From VAZQ01 sp963771845 (GTDB lineage: Bacteria > Pseudomonadota > Alphaproteobacteria > Rhizobiales > Xanthobacteraceae), in assembly GCA_963771845.1 (NCBI GenBank), contig CAVYVC010000024.1, positions 434,001 through 498,000 of the forward strand: a DNA stretch of 64,000 nucleotides. Direction: 5' to 3'. Made by a program: the position numbers and the translations under genes. A model generated the notes under the pieces. It was given only the letters and a program-made list of their open reading frames with translations, was not told the DNA's origin and searched no databases. Position 1 is the first letter of the stretch, and each line of letters begins with the position of its first letter. Shown here piece by piece: positions 7,650 through 16,170 of this stretch.

Positions 7650-10498
7650 ACACGGTCAAGGCGCTGACGGATTACGGTCAATCGATCTGGCTCGACTTTC
7701 TCGCGCGCGGCTTCACCGCCAAAGGCGAGCTGAAGAAGCTGATCGACGAAGACGGAGTGCGCGGTGTCACCTCCAATCCTTCGATCTTCGAGAAGGCCAT
7801 CGGCCATTCCGACGAATATGACGCTTCCATCAAGCAGGCGCTCGCAACCAGTGATCGCGCGGTGGCCGACCTCTACGAAGGCCTTGCGGTCGAAGACATC
7901 AAGCATGCCGCCGACGTGCTTCGCCCGGTGTTCGATGCCACCCACGGCGTCGACGGCTTTGTCAGCATGGAAGTCTCGCCCTATCTCGCCATGGACACGC
8001 AGGGGAGCATTGCCGAGGCGCGCCGGCTGTGGCGGGAGGTCGATCGCAGGAACCTGATGATCAAGATTCCCGCGACACCACCGGGATTGCCTGCAATCCA
8101 GACGCTCATCGGCGAGGGAATCAATGTCAACATCACGCTCCTCTTTTCGCAGGACGTCTACGAGCAAGTCGTTGAAGCCTATGTCAGCGGGCTTGAGGCG
8201 GTTGCAGCCAGACAGGGCGATCTCTCACATGTTGCGAGCGTGGCAAGCTTCTTTGTGAGCCGCATCGATACCGCCGTCGACAAGCTGCTCGACGAGAAAA
8301 TCGCGCAAGCCAATGATCCGGACGAGAAGGCGCGCCTTGCGGCGCTCAAGGGCAAAGTCGCAATTGCGAATGCCAAGCTCGCCTATCAGCGCTACAAGCA
8401 GCTGTTCGCCCGCGAGCGATGGCAGAGCCTCGAGCAAAAAGGAGCAAGGCACCAGCGCCTCCTTTGGGGCAGCACCGGCACCAAGAACAAGGCGTACAGC
8501 GACGTCCTCTATGTCGAGGAGCTGATCGGGCCGCATACGGTGAACACGGTTCCCCCGGCCACCCTCGATGCATTCCGCGACCACGGCAAGCCGCGCTTGA
8601 GCCTGGAAGAAAATATCGGCGAGGCCGAGCGCGTCCTGAGCGATCTCGCGCGCACGGGAATCCCGCTCGACACGGTGACGCAAAGGCTGCTCGATGAGGG
8701 CGTCGAGCTTTTCGCGGACTCATTCGACAAGCTGCTCGGCGCAGTGGCGAAGAAACGCGCCACCATTCTGGCCGATCGGGTCGACAACCAGACGCTCGCC
8801 CTGCCGGGCGCGCTCAACAAATCCGTGGGCGAGATGCTCGATACCTGGCGCGCCAGGGGCTACGTGCGGCGCCTCTTTCATCGCGATAAATCGCTGTGGA
8901 CGAATGCGGATGAGGACAAGTGGCTGGGCTGGCTCGATTGCGTCAGCGAAGGCCGCAAGCGGTTGGACACCTACCAATCCTTTGCGCAGGAGGTAAAGCG
9001 CGAGAAATTTACCCATGCTCTCCTGCTCGGCATGGGTGGCTCCAGTCTCGGTCCGGAGGTGCTCGCGCAAACGTTCGGTCAGAAAGCGGGCTTTCCGAGG
9101 CTGCGTATTCTCGATTCCACCGACCCCGCGCAGATCAGAGCGGCGCAAGCTGCTGTCGACATCTCCAAAACCCTGTTCATCGTCTCGAGCAAATCGGGCG
9201 GCACCACCGAGCCCAATATCCTGAAGGATTATTTCTTCCTTCTGGTCACGGACGCGGTCGGCCGCGAGAAGGCTGGAAGGCATTTTATCGCCATCACCGA
9301 TCCGGGCTCTGCACTGGAAAAGACGGCTGAGCAGGACGGCTTCCGTCGCACGTTCCACGGCGCAGCGAGCATTGGTGGGCGTTATTCCGTGCTCTCACCG
9401 TTCGGCCTGGTGCCGGCCGCGGTCGCAGGCATCGATCTGGAACGCTTTCTCAATGCCGCGCAGATCATGGTGCGCTCCTGCGGGAGCGATGTGCCGCCTT
9501 CCGATAATCCCGGCGCCGCGCTCGGAATTGCGTTGGGCGTGGCCGGAACGAACGGCCGCGACAAGGTGACGATGCTTGCTTCTCCTCGCCTTGCGGCTTT
9601 CGGCGCCTGGGCGGAGCAGCTCACCGCCGAGTCCACAGGCAAGAACGGCAAGGGGCTTATCCCGGTCGATGCCGAGCCGCTTGGACCGCCGCAGATATAC
9701 GGGCAGGATCGGTTCTTCATTGATCTGCGCACGCAGGACGAACTTGATTCCGCTCATGCCGGCGCACTCAGCGCGCTTGAGAAAGCGGGTCATCCTGTGG
9801 TCCGCATTGTGCTCAAAACGGTCGAGCACATCGGCCAGGAATTCTTCCGGTTCGAGATCGCAATTGCGGTCGCGGGCGCGGTACTCCGCATCAACCCCTT
9901 CGATCAGCCCGACGTGGAAGCAAGCAAGGCGAAAACGCGCGAGCTCACCGCGGCGTTCGAAAAATCGGGCGCGTTGCCTGCGGAAACGCCGGTGCTCGCG
10001 GGAGAGAATTTCGACCTCTATACGGATCACCGCAACCTCGAAGCGTTGCGCGCCGCCGGCTGCGACAGCAGCCTCGAAAGCTTTCTCAAGGCGCATTTTG
10101 GCCGCACCCGGCCCGGCGATTATGCGGCCCTCCTCGCCTATGTGGCGCGCGACAAGGCGCACACCGACGTGTTGCAAAAGATGCGGCTTGCCATCCGTGA
10201 CCGCCGGCATGTCGCGACTTGCGTTGGCTTTGGCCCGCGCTTTCTCCATTCGACCGGCCAAGCCTACAAGGGCGGGCCGAACACCGGGGTTTTCCTCCAG
10301 ATCACAAGCGAGGATGCGAGCGATCTGCCGATTCCCGGACACGCTGCGACTTTTGGCGTGGTGAAGGCTGCGCAGGCGCGTGGCGACTTCGACGTGCTGA
10401 CCGAACGCGGCCGTCGCGCGCTGCGCGTGCACATCAAAGGCGATGTGGATGCTGGCCTTGCCGCCCTCGAAGCCGCGGTGCGCGCAGCGGTGGAGTAG
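7646..10498 (+). CDS. tal-pgi: bifunctional transaldolase / glucose-6-phosphate isomerase fusion
   Basis: 950 residues, two complete enzymes in one chain. Residues 1 to about 370 are a transaldolase: GVRGVTSNPSIFEKAI, the Schiff-base lysine in NLMIKIPATPPGLPAI, then INVNITLLFSQDVYEQVVEA and the C-terminal PHTVNTVPPATLDAF. From about residue 400 the isomerase follows: GMGGSSLGPEVLAQTF, IVSSKSGGTTEPNILKDYF, then ITDPGSALEKTAEQ and, near the end, GPRFLHSTGQAYKGGPNTGV. Such fusions are known in several alphaproteobacteria and actinobacteria. Both catalytic motif sets are present, so both activities are expected. The start overlaps the tkt stop. A 79-bp gap leads to zwf. Confidence 0.96.
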   Translation: MNTVKALTDYGQSIWLDFLARGFTAKGELKKLIDEDGVRGVTSNPSIFEKAIGHSDEYDASIKQALATSDRAVADLYEGLAVEDIKHAADVLRPVFDATHGVDGFVSMEVSPYLAMDTQGSIAEARRLWREVDRRNLMIKIPATPPGLPAIQTLIGEGINVNITLLFSQDVYEQVVEAYVSGLEAVAARQGDLSHVASVASFFVSRIDTAVDKLLDEKIAQANDPDEKARLAALKGKVAIANAKLAYQRYKQLFARERWQSLEQKGARHQRLLWGSTGTKNKAYSDVLYVEELIGPHTVNTVPPATLDAFRDHGKPRLSLEENIGEAERVLSDLARTGIPLDTVTQRLLDEGVELFADSFDKLLGAVAKKRATILADRVDNQTLALPGALNKSVGEMLDTWRARGYVRRLFHRDKSLWTNADEDKWLGWLDCVSEGRKRLDTYQSFAQEVKREKFTHALLLGMGGSSLGPEVLAQTFGQKAGFPRLRILDSTDPAQIRAAQAAVDISKTLFIVSSKSGGTTEPNILKDYFFLLVTDAVGREKAGRHFIAITDPGSALEKTAEQDGFRRTFHGAASIGGRYSVLSPFGLVPAAVAGIDLERFLNAAQIMVRSCGSDVPPSDNPGAALGIALGVAGTNGRDKVTMLASPRLAAFGAWAEQLTAESTGKNGKGLIPVDAEPLGPPQIYGQDRFFIDLRTQDELDSAHAGALSALEKAGHPVVRIVLKTVEHIGQEFFRFEIAIAVAGAVLRINPFDQPDVEASKAKTRELTAAFEKSGALPAETPVLAGENFDLYTDHRNLEALRAAGCDSSLESFLKAHFGRTRPGDYAALLAYVARDKAHTDVLQKMRLAIRDRRHVATCVGFGPRFLHSTGQAYKGGPNTGVFLQITSEDASDLPIPGHAATFGVVKAAQARGDFDVLTERGRRALRVHIKGDVDAGLAALEAAVRAAVE

Positions 10499-10577
10499 CT
10501 ATGCCTGTTTTTAATCGCACGCGCCTGAGCCAGGTGTTACCTCTTCCTGCAAGGGCGAGGTATTCAGAGCGCGTGTC

Positions 10578-12116
10578 ATGAATGAGGCTGGGGCCGCCAC
10601 TGCTGCGAGCGCTGCGCGCAGGGCGCGCCCGGCAGACCCGTGCTCGTTCGTGATCTTCGGCGCCTCGGGCGACCTCACGCAACGGCTGCTGATCCCTGCT
10701 CTCTATAATCTCGCGGCGGATGACCTGTTGCCGGACGCCTTTTGCGTGATCGGCGTTGCGCGCACCCCGCGGTCGCACGAGGGCTTTCGAGCGGACCTGG
10801 AGAAGGCGCTACGCGCGTTTGCAAAACGCGATGTCGATGACGCCGTCGCGGCAAAGCTCTTTGCCTGTGTTTCCTATTTTCAAGGCGAAGCCGAAGATCC
10901 AAAAACCTACGAACGGCTGCGCCAGGAACTCGAGCGCATCGAGCAGGCGCGCGGGACCAAGGGCAACCGGTTGTTTTATCTTGCGACGCCACCCGTCGCC
11001 TTTGCGCCCATCAGCATCCGGCTCGCGCAATCAGGCCTCGCGCGCGAGAGCAATGGAGCATGGCGGCGCATCATCATCGAGAAACCGTTCGGTACCGATC
11101 TTGCCTCCGCGCGCGCGCTCAATCATCAGCTGCTCGAGGTGCTCGATGAGCACCAGATCTACCGCATCGATCATTATCTCGGAAAGGAGACGGTGCAAAA
11201 CATTCTGGTGCTGCGGTTTGCCAACGGCCTGTTCGAGCCGATCTGGAACCGCGATCACATCGATCATGTCCAGATCACGGTTGCGGAGGCGCTCACGGTC
11301 GAGCATCGCGGCAAGTTCTACGATTCGACCGGCGCGCTGCGGGACATGGTGCCGAACCATCTGTTTCAACTGCTGTCACTTGTGGCCATGGAACCGCCCG
11401 CGCGTTTCGAGGCAAACGCCGTGCGGGCGGGAAAGGCGGAGCTGCTCGATGCCACGCAAGTCGAGAGCGAGGCGGAGGCACTGCGCAATGGCGTGCGCGC
11501 GCAGTATACGGCGGGCAGCATCGCAAATCGCGTGGTCGGCGATTACCGCAAGGCTCCGGATGTACGTGCCGACAGCACCACGGAAACTTACGTCGCGCTC
11601 AAGCTGATGATCGATAACTGGCGTTGGGCGGGCGTGCCGTTCTACCTGCGCACTGGAAAGGCATTGCGCGCCCAACACACTGAAGTCGCGATCAAGTTCA
11701 AGCAGGCGCCGTTTGCCATGTTCCGCGCGACACCGATTGATCGTTTGGCGCAGAATTTCTTGATTCTTGGCATTCAGCCCGCCGAGTGCATCAGCTTACA
11801 GTTCAATGCCAAGGTCCCGGGACCGACGATTTCGCTTTCGGGCGTGGGCATGACCTTCAAATACGAGGATTATTTCCAGGTTGCGCCGAGCACCGGTTAT
11901 GAGACGCTGATCTATGACTGCATGATCGGTGACGCGATCCTGTTCCAGCGCGCCGACGGCATCGAGGCCGGCTGGAGCGTGGTGCAGCCATTCATCGACG
12001 CGTGGCGCCACGCGGGCGCACAGGGCCTTGCCACCTACGCGGCCGGCAGCGAAGGGCCGAAAGAGGCCGATGAGCTCCTTGCCCGCGACGGCCGCCGGTG
12101 GCGCCCGATCGGGTAG
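10578..12116 (+). CDS. zwf: glucose-6-phosphate 1-dehydrogenase
   Basis: 512 residues. Oxidises glucose 6-phosphate to 6-phosphogluconolactone and reduces NADP, the entry step to the oxidative pentose phosphate and Entner-Doudoroff routes. The coenzyme fingerprint is CSFVIFGASGDLTQRLLIPA, the substrate-binding motif with catalytic His is YRIDHYLGKETVQNIL near residue 195, and FYLRTGKALRAQHTEVAIKF sits in the C-terminal domain. The next gene, pgl, begins 7 bases after the stop, so the lactone is handed to its hydrolase within one operon. No 6-phosphogluconate dehydrogenase (gnd) or edd gene is in view, so the fate of 6-phosphogluconate is encoded elsewhere. Confidence 0.97.
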   Translation: MNEAGAATAASAARRARPADPCSFVIFGASGDLTQRLLIPALYNLAADDLLPDAFCVIGVARTPRSHEGFRADLEKALRAFAKRDVDDAVAAKLFACVSYFQGEAEDPKTYERLRQELERIEQARGTKGNRLFYLATPPVAFAPISIRLAQSGLARESNGAWRRIIIEKPFGTDLASARALNHQLLEVLDEHQIYRIDHYLGKETVQNILVLRFANGLFEPIWNRDHIDHVQITVAEALTVEHRGKFYDSTGALRDMVPNHLFQLLSLVAMEPPARFEANAVRAGKAELLDATQVESEAEALRNGVRAQYTAGSIANRVVGDYRKAPDVRADSTTETYVALKLMIDNWRWAGVPFYLRTGKALRAQHTEVAIKFKQAPFAMFRATPIDRLAQNFLILGIQPAECISLQFNAKVPGPTISLSGVGMTFKYEDYFQVAPSTGYETLIYDCMIGDAILFQRADGIEAGWSVVQPFIDAWRHAGAQGLATYAAGSEGPKEADELLARDGRRWRPIG

Positions 12117-12123
12117 GCCAGCG

Positions 12124-12897
12124 ATGACTGGCAAAGGCGAGATCATTGCTGTTGCGGATAGCGCCACGCTTGCGAGGACGGCGGCGGAACGCCTGCTCGC
12201 GCGCATGCCCCCGCCCTTACCCTCCCCCGCAACCGGGGGAGGGATGGGAGGGGGGAGAGCCGCGATAGCTCTTACCGGAGGGTCGAGCCCGGAAGGGCTT
12301 TATCGCCTGCTTGCGCAGGAGCCCTATCGCAGCCGCATTCCGTGGGCGCGCGTGCATTGGTTCATCGGCGATGATCGCTTTGTGCCGCCCGATGATCCCT
12401 TGAGCAACATGGGCATGGCGCGCCGGTTGTTTCTCGATCGCGTCAACGCTCCGGCCGCCAATATCCATCCCATGGCGACGACCGCCGAAAGCCCGGAGAC
12501 CGCGGCGCGACTTTATGAAACCGAGATCAAAAGCTTCTATGGAGCCGAGCGCCTCGATCCCGCGCGGCCGCTGTTTGATCTCGTGCTGATGGGGCTCGGC
12601 AGTGACGGCCATACTGCCTCGCTGTTTCCGGGCGCGCCTGCGCTTGAAGAAAAAGCGCATTGGGTCGTCGGCGTGGACAAGGCCCACCTCGCGCCATTCG
12701 TGCCGCGCGTGACCTTGACGTTTCCCGCGCTCGCCTCCACGCGCGAGATGCTGTTTCTGGTGAGCGGCGAGGACAAGCGCGACATCCTTGCGCGGGCGCT
12801 CGCGGGGGAAGATCTTCCCGCCGCTCGCGCGGCGTCCGACGGCGAGCTGATATGGCTCGTTGACCACGCCGCGTTTGCCGGACGCAGCGCAGCATGA
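12124..12897 (+). CDS. pgl: 6-phosphogluconolactonase with an in-frame palindromic insertion
   Basis: 257 residues. Hydrolyses the product of Zwf. Family motifs are AIALTGGSSPEGLYRLLA, VHWFIGDDRFVPPDDPLSNM and LVLMGLGSDGHTASLFPG. The start at 12124 lies 7 bases past the zwf stop. Odd point: between the N-terminal helix (AAERLLAR) and the first strand (RAAIALTGG) the protein carries PPPLPSPATGGGMGGG, encoded by a GC-rich palindrome (12208-12257) that other Pgl proteins would not be expected to have. The insertion keeps the frame and lies before the conserved core, so the enzyme is probably still active. Confidence 0.93.
   Translation: MTGKGEIIAVADSATLARTAAERLLARMPPPLPSPATGGGMGGGRAAIALTGGSSPEGLYRLLAQEPYRSRIPWARVHWFIGDDRFVPPDDPLSNMGMARRLFLDRVNAPAANIHPMATTAESPETAARLYETEIKSFYGAERLDPARPLFDLVLMGLGSDGHTASLFPGAPALEEKAHWVVGVDKAHLAPFVPRVTLTFPALASTREMLFLVSGEDKRDILARALAGEDLPAARAASDGELIWLVDHAAFAGRSAA
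12208..12257 (+). repeat. palindromic repeat inserted inside pgl
   Basis: CCCTCCCCCGCAACCGGGGG plus AGGG forms a perfect stem with a GCAAC-type loop, with C-rich and G-rich shoulders on either side. It is a diverged relative of the two palindromes at 12913-12955 and 13361-13403 and is read in frame as PPPLPSPATGGGMGGG. Confidence 0.7.
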
Positions 12898-12912
12898 AAT
12901 GAAAACGGGAGA

Positions 12913-12955
12913 GCCCCCTCTCCCCGCTTGCGGGGAGAGGGTTGGGGTGAGGGGC
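12913..12955 (+). repeat. palindromic repeat, left copy flanking the DUF559 gene
   Basis: CCTCTCCCCGCTTGCGGGGA plus GAGG hairpin with a TTGGGGTGAGGGGC tail. The reverse complement matches the copy at 13361-13403 at 42 of 43 positions, so the pair forms a long-range inverted repeat around the endonuclease gene. Confidence 0.85.
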
Positions 12956-12984
12956 AAACGTGCCGTGCACCGAGTCCTGATGGC

Positions 12985-13338
12985 TCACGGCTCGCTTCCT
13001 TCCAGCCGGGCAAGGATCGTGGATAATACACCGTCCGTATTGCTCAGCACGTCTGAATTCCAAAAGCGCAGAACGTGGTAGCCGGCCGCAGTAAGCGTGC
13101 CATCGCGCATACGATCACGTGCATTCTCCGCGTGTTGACCTCCATCCACCTCGATGATGAGCTTTCTCTCTCTGCAAACAAAATCCACGATGTAAGAGCC
13201 AATTGCTTCCTGGCGGACAAACTTGAATCCACCCAATCGGCGATCACGTAGCGCGAACCATAATCTGGTCTCGGCGTCAGTTGCTTGCCGGCGTAAGCGC
13301 CGCTCGAGACGCACAGTTCTTTTCTGCGGCCCACGCAT
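12985..13338 (-). CDS. DUF559 / very-short-patch-repair-like endonuclease
   Basis: 117 residues of the DUF559 family, whose fold is that of PD-(D/E)XK nucleases related to Vsr. Features: RRLRRQATDAETRLWFALRD at the N-terminus, GGFKFVRQEAIGSYIVDFVC with the first acidic residue (Asp in VDFVC), then KLIIEVDGGQHAENARDRMR with the E-x-D...Q-H active-site-like cluster, and GYHVLRFWNSDVLSNTDGVL at the end. Cellular role of the family is not settled. It runs opposite to pgl and is enclosed by inverted copies of one palindrome (12913-12955, 13361-13403), making a compact 491-bp unit that could move or spread as a cassette. Confidence 0.88.
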   Translation of the reverse strand: MRGPQKRTVRLERRLRRQATDAETRLWFALRDRRLGGFKFVRQEAIGSYIVDFVCRERKLIIEVDGGQHAENARDRMRDGTLTAAGYHVLRFWNSDVLSNTDGVLSTILARLEGSEP

Positions 13339-13360
13339 GATTGCCCCTCCCCCATCAGTT

Positions 13361-13403
13361 ACCCCTCACCCCAACCCTCTCCCCGCAAGCGGGGAGAGGG
13401 GGC
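13361..13403 (-). repeat. palindromic repeat, right copy flanking the DUF559 gene
   Basis: CCCTCTCCCCGCAAGCGGGG plus AGAGGGGGC, in the opposite orientation to the copy at 12913-12955. Identical apart from one terminal base. Confidence 0.85.
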
Positions 13404-13572
13404 ATACCGTGCCTGCGGCGCCAGCGCCGGCCTACACCGCCAGCGGCCTACATTACGAAGGATCGAAACCCCGGAGCAAACAATACTAAAATGAGATAAG
13501 CTCCTGCCAAGCAGCAGGCGACAGACGAGTACGATGCGACCAACTCGATCAGGAAGAATACGATCCCGGGCG

Positions 13573-14913
13573 ATGACGCGCGTCTTCCTTGCCGCCATGG
13601 GGATGCTCGCGGTTGTATCGGGTGCTGCCGGGGCGCAGCGGGCGGTGGTGCTGGACATCACGGGCGTTATCGGGCCGGCGGTGACGGACTATGTCACGCG
13701 CGAATTGAAGAATCTCGATCCCGCCGATACGCGGCTCGTCATCCTGCGCATGAACACGCCGGGTGGACTCGACACTTCCATGCGCGAGATCATCAGCGCC
13801 ATCCTCGCCTCGCCCATTCCGGTTGCGACCTATGTGGCGCCAAGCGGCGCGCGCGCCGCGAGCGCCGGGACCTATATCGCCTATGCCTGTCCGATCGCGG
13901 CCATGGCCCCGGGCACCAATCTCGGTGCCGCCACGCCGGTGGCGTTGCGCGGCATGCCGCTCCTGCCGGAGGGCAAACCCGAGCAGCCCGCGCCAAAGAG
14001 CGAGCCGAAATCCGGCAATCCGCCGGAGCCACCCGATGCCGAGTCGCGCAAGGCCATCAATGATGCCATCGCCTATATCCGCGGGCTCGCCGAGCTCAAC
14101 GGCCGCAACGCCGACTGGGCGGTCGAGGCCGTGCGCTCGGCCGCATCGCTGCCTGCCTCCGAGGCGCTCAAGCTCAACGTCATCGACGTAATCGCCGATG
14201 ACATCCCTGATCTCCTGCGCAAGATTGACGGCCGCACCATGAAGGTTGCGGGCAAGCCCGCGACGCTCGCTACCGCGGGACTCTCAATTGTGAACGTTGC
14301 GCCCGACTGGCGCACTGAAGTTCTTTCCGTCATCACCAATCCCAATATCGCGTTCCTGCTCATGCTGGTCGGCGTTTATGGATTGATCTTCGAGTTTCTC
14401 AATCCCGGCGCGGTCGCGCCCGGGCTGTTCGGCGGTATCAGCCTCCTCGTTGCGTTGTTTGCGCTCAACCTGTTGCCAATCAACTATGCCGGTGCCGCGT
14501 TGGTGCTGCTCGGCATCGCGCTGATGGTAGCGGAGGCACATATCGGCTCGTTCGGGGCCATTGGCGTCGGTGGCATCATCGCGTTTGTGATCGGCGCAAT
14601 CATGATGTTTCCTCCCGGCGCGCCCGGATTTGCGCTGTCGCTATGGGTGGTGGCGGCGGCAACGCTGATCACGGCGGCATTCTTTCTGCTCGTGATTGCA
14701 ATGCTCTTGCGCTCGCGCAAGCGCCCCGTCGTCACGGGCAGAGAGGCGCTCACAGGCGCGCAGGGTGAGGCGGTGGCATGGGATGGCGAGGAAGGACGCG
14801 TGCTGGTGCAGGGCGAGGTCTGGCGCGCGCGGGCGGCGGCGCCGCTTGCCCCCGGCGCGCGCGTGAAGGTGATCGCATGCGACGGGCTCGTGCTTGTGGT
14901 CGAGAAGGCGTGA
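13573..14913 (+). CDS. nfeD: NfeD-family membrane serine protease
   Basis: About 446 residues. Signal peptide VFLAAMGMLAVVSGAAGAQ, then a ClpP-like (SDH-type) protease domain: VVLDITGVIGPAVTDYV, LVILRMNTPGGLDTSMREII, and the nucleophile serine in PSGARAASAGTYIAYACPIA. From about residue 255 come several membrane helices (ISLLVALFALNLLPINYAGA, GVGGIIAFVIGAIMMF, LWVVAAATLITAAFFLLVIA) and a C-terminal OB-fold NfeD domain (GEAVAWDGEEGRVLVQGEVW). Known partners are stomatin/slipins, which this family cleaves; the slipin gene follows 176 bases downstream. Start 13573 is chosen to place the signal peptide at the N-terminus; 13534 is an in-frame alternative. Confidence 0.93.
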   Translation: MTRVFLAAMGMLAVVSGAAGAQRAVVLDITGVIGPAVTDYVTRELKNLDPADTRLVILRMNTPGGLDTSMREIISAILASPIPVATYVAPSGARAASAGTYIAYACPIAAMAPGTNLGAATPVALRGMPLLPEGKPEQPAPKSEPKSGNPPEPPDAESRKAINDAIAYIRGLAELNGRNADWAVEAVRSAASLPASEALKLNVIDVIADDIPDLLRKIDGRTMKVAGKPATLATAGLSIVNVAPDWRTEVLSVITNPNIAFLLMLVGVYGLIFEFLNPGAVAPGLFGGISLLVALFALNLLPINYAGAALVLLGIALMVAEAHIGSFGAIGVGGIIAFVIGAIMMFPPGAPGFALSLWVVAAATLITAAFFLLVIAMLLRSRKRPVVTGREALTGAQGEAVAWDGEEGRVLVQGEVWRARAAAPLAPGARVKVIACDGLVLVVEKA

Positions 14914-14940
14914 GGGGGCCAGGAATGCGAATCTCTCAGT

Positions 14941-15059
14941 TCGTCATCGTCCACGAAAGCGGACGACCCAGTATTCTCGGTCCATCGTAATTAGGAAGGA
15001 TCGTGCCTAATCTCTCGTTCGGCGATTACTGGGCGCCCCGCTTTCGCGGGGCATGACGA
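14941..15059. repeat. MITE-like inverted-repeat element between nfeD and the slipin gene
   Basis: The element opens TCGTCATCGTCCACGAAAGC and closes GCGGGGCATGACGA. TCGTCAT/ATGACGA mark the ends, and each end holds its own hairpin (CGTCC..GAAAGCGGACG and GCCCCGCTTTCGCGGGGC) followed by ACTGGG/CCCAGT. This layout is common in intergenic repeats of Bradyrhizobium-like genomes. No protein is encoded. Confidence 0.7.
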
Positions 15060-15089
15060 GGGAAGAAATTATCTGAGGGAGGAACCGCC

Positions 15090-15857
15090 ATGATCTCCGC
15101 CGCCGCTGCTGTCGTCATTGTTATCTTTGCTATCGTCGTGCTTTATTCGGCCGTGCGCATCCTGCGCGAATACGAGCGCGGCGTCGTGTTCACGCTCGGG
15201 CGCTACACCGGCACCAAGGGGCCGGGTTTCTTTCTGCTCGTGCCTTTCATTCAGCAGATGGTGCGCGTCGACCTGCGCGTAGTGGTCGACGAGGTGCCGC
15301 CCCAGGACGTGATCTCGCGCGATAACGTCTCGGTCAAGGTCAATGCCGTAATCTATTTCCGCGTTGTCGATGCCGAGCGCGCGATAATCCAGGTTCGCGA
15401 TTATCTCGTCGCCACGAGCCAGCTCGCGCAGACTACGTTGCGCTGGGTGCTGGGCAAGCACGACCTCGATGGCATGCTGGCCGAGCGCGACAAGCTCAAC
15501 GCCGACATTCAGGACGTGCTCGACAAGCAGACCGAGGGCTGGGGCATCAAGGTGTCCAATGTCGAGATCAAGCGCATCGACCTTGACGAGAGCATGGTGC
15601 GCGCGATTGCGCGCCAGGCGGAGGCCGAGCGCACGCGCCGCGCCAAGATCATCAACGCCGAGGGCGAGCAGCAGGCAGCGCAGAAGCTGCTCGAAGCCGC
15701 GCGCGTGCTCGCGCCGGTGCCGCAGGCGATGCAGCTGCGCTATCTTGCCACCCTCTATGACATCGCAAACGAGCGCGCTTCCACGATCGTGTTCCCGTTC
15801 CCGCTCGACCTCATGCGCGCATGGGGCTTGCAGCCGGCTGGTCCAGTGGAGAAGTGA
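15090..15857 (+). CDS. slipin / stomatin-like SPFH-domain membrane protein
   Basis: 255 residues. One N-terminal membrane helix (AAAAVVIVIFAIVVLYSAVR), then an SPFH/band-7 domain: ILREYERGVVFTLGRYTGTK, GPGFFLLVPFIQQMVRVDLR, then NVSVKVNAVIYFRVVDAERA. The coiled segment RQAEAERTRRAKIINAEGEQ, typical of stomatin oligomers, follows near residue 175. AGGGAGGA precedes the ATG. Slipins form ring- or raft-like scaffolds at the inner membrane and are usual operon partners of NfeD proteases, as here, which supports a shared role in membrane quality control. A short GC stem (AGGCGC...GCGCCT) just after the stop may end transcription. Confidence 0.94.
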   Translation: MISAAAAVVIVIFAIVVLYSAVRILREYERGVVFTLGRYTGTKGPGFFLLVPFIQQMVRVDLRVVVDEVPPQDVISRDNVSVKVNAVIYFRVVDAERAIIQVRDYLVATSQLAQTTLRWVLGKHDLDGMLAERDKLNADIQDVLDKQTEGWGIKVSNVEIKRIDLDESMVRAIARQAEAERTRRAKIINAEGEQQAAQKLLEAARVLAPVPQAMQLRYLATLYDIANERASTIVFPFPLDLMRAWGLQPAGPVEK

Positions 15858-15996
15858 AGGCGCAGCGAAGCGCGGCGCCTAATTCCTCCACCTTTTAAAT
15901 AAAGAGCAGCCTCGGGAGCGCTGTTGAGGCGACTTTGATTTCACTGGGTTTTTCGGCTTCATTCCGAAAAAAGGCATCCCCTGGTTGCATTTTTGA

Positions 15997-16170
15997 ATGA
16001 CTGCAAGTAGGGAGGGTAAAGCCGACCATCGCGAGATTCTCCGCCCGGCACTGGCCGCCGAAGTGGAGCCTTCCTTTGAGACCTTCGCCGCCGAGTTGCG
16101 CAAGCTGACCAGCAAGCGCAGGCAAACGCCGTCGGAAATCCTTTTGCGCGAAGGGTGCAGGCACCGGTGA
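15997..16170 (+). CDS. VapB-like antitoxin remnant
   Basis: 57 residues (MTASREGKADHREILRPALA...). The C-terminal half, LRKLTSKRRQTPSEILLREG, resembles the toxin-binding tail of short antitoxins, and its stop overlaps the start of a VapC-like frame (GTGA). I infer a degraded VapB from the arrangement; the sequence alone is too short to be sure. Confidence 0.35.
   Translation: MTASREGKADHREILRPALAAEVEPSFETFAAELRKLTSKRRQTPSEILLREGCRHR

Noticed and set aside
9395..10432. Long minus-strand frame (345 codons) opposite tal-pgi
   Set aside because: It is the antisense shadow of a well-supported gene in GC-rich DNA; its protein is arginine/histidine-rich without any domain.
12900..13410. Interpretation of the two flanking palindromes as a CRISPR array
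   Set aside because: Only two copies, in inverted orientation, with a coding gene between them.
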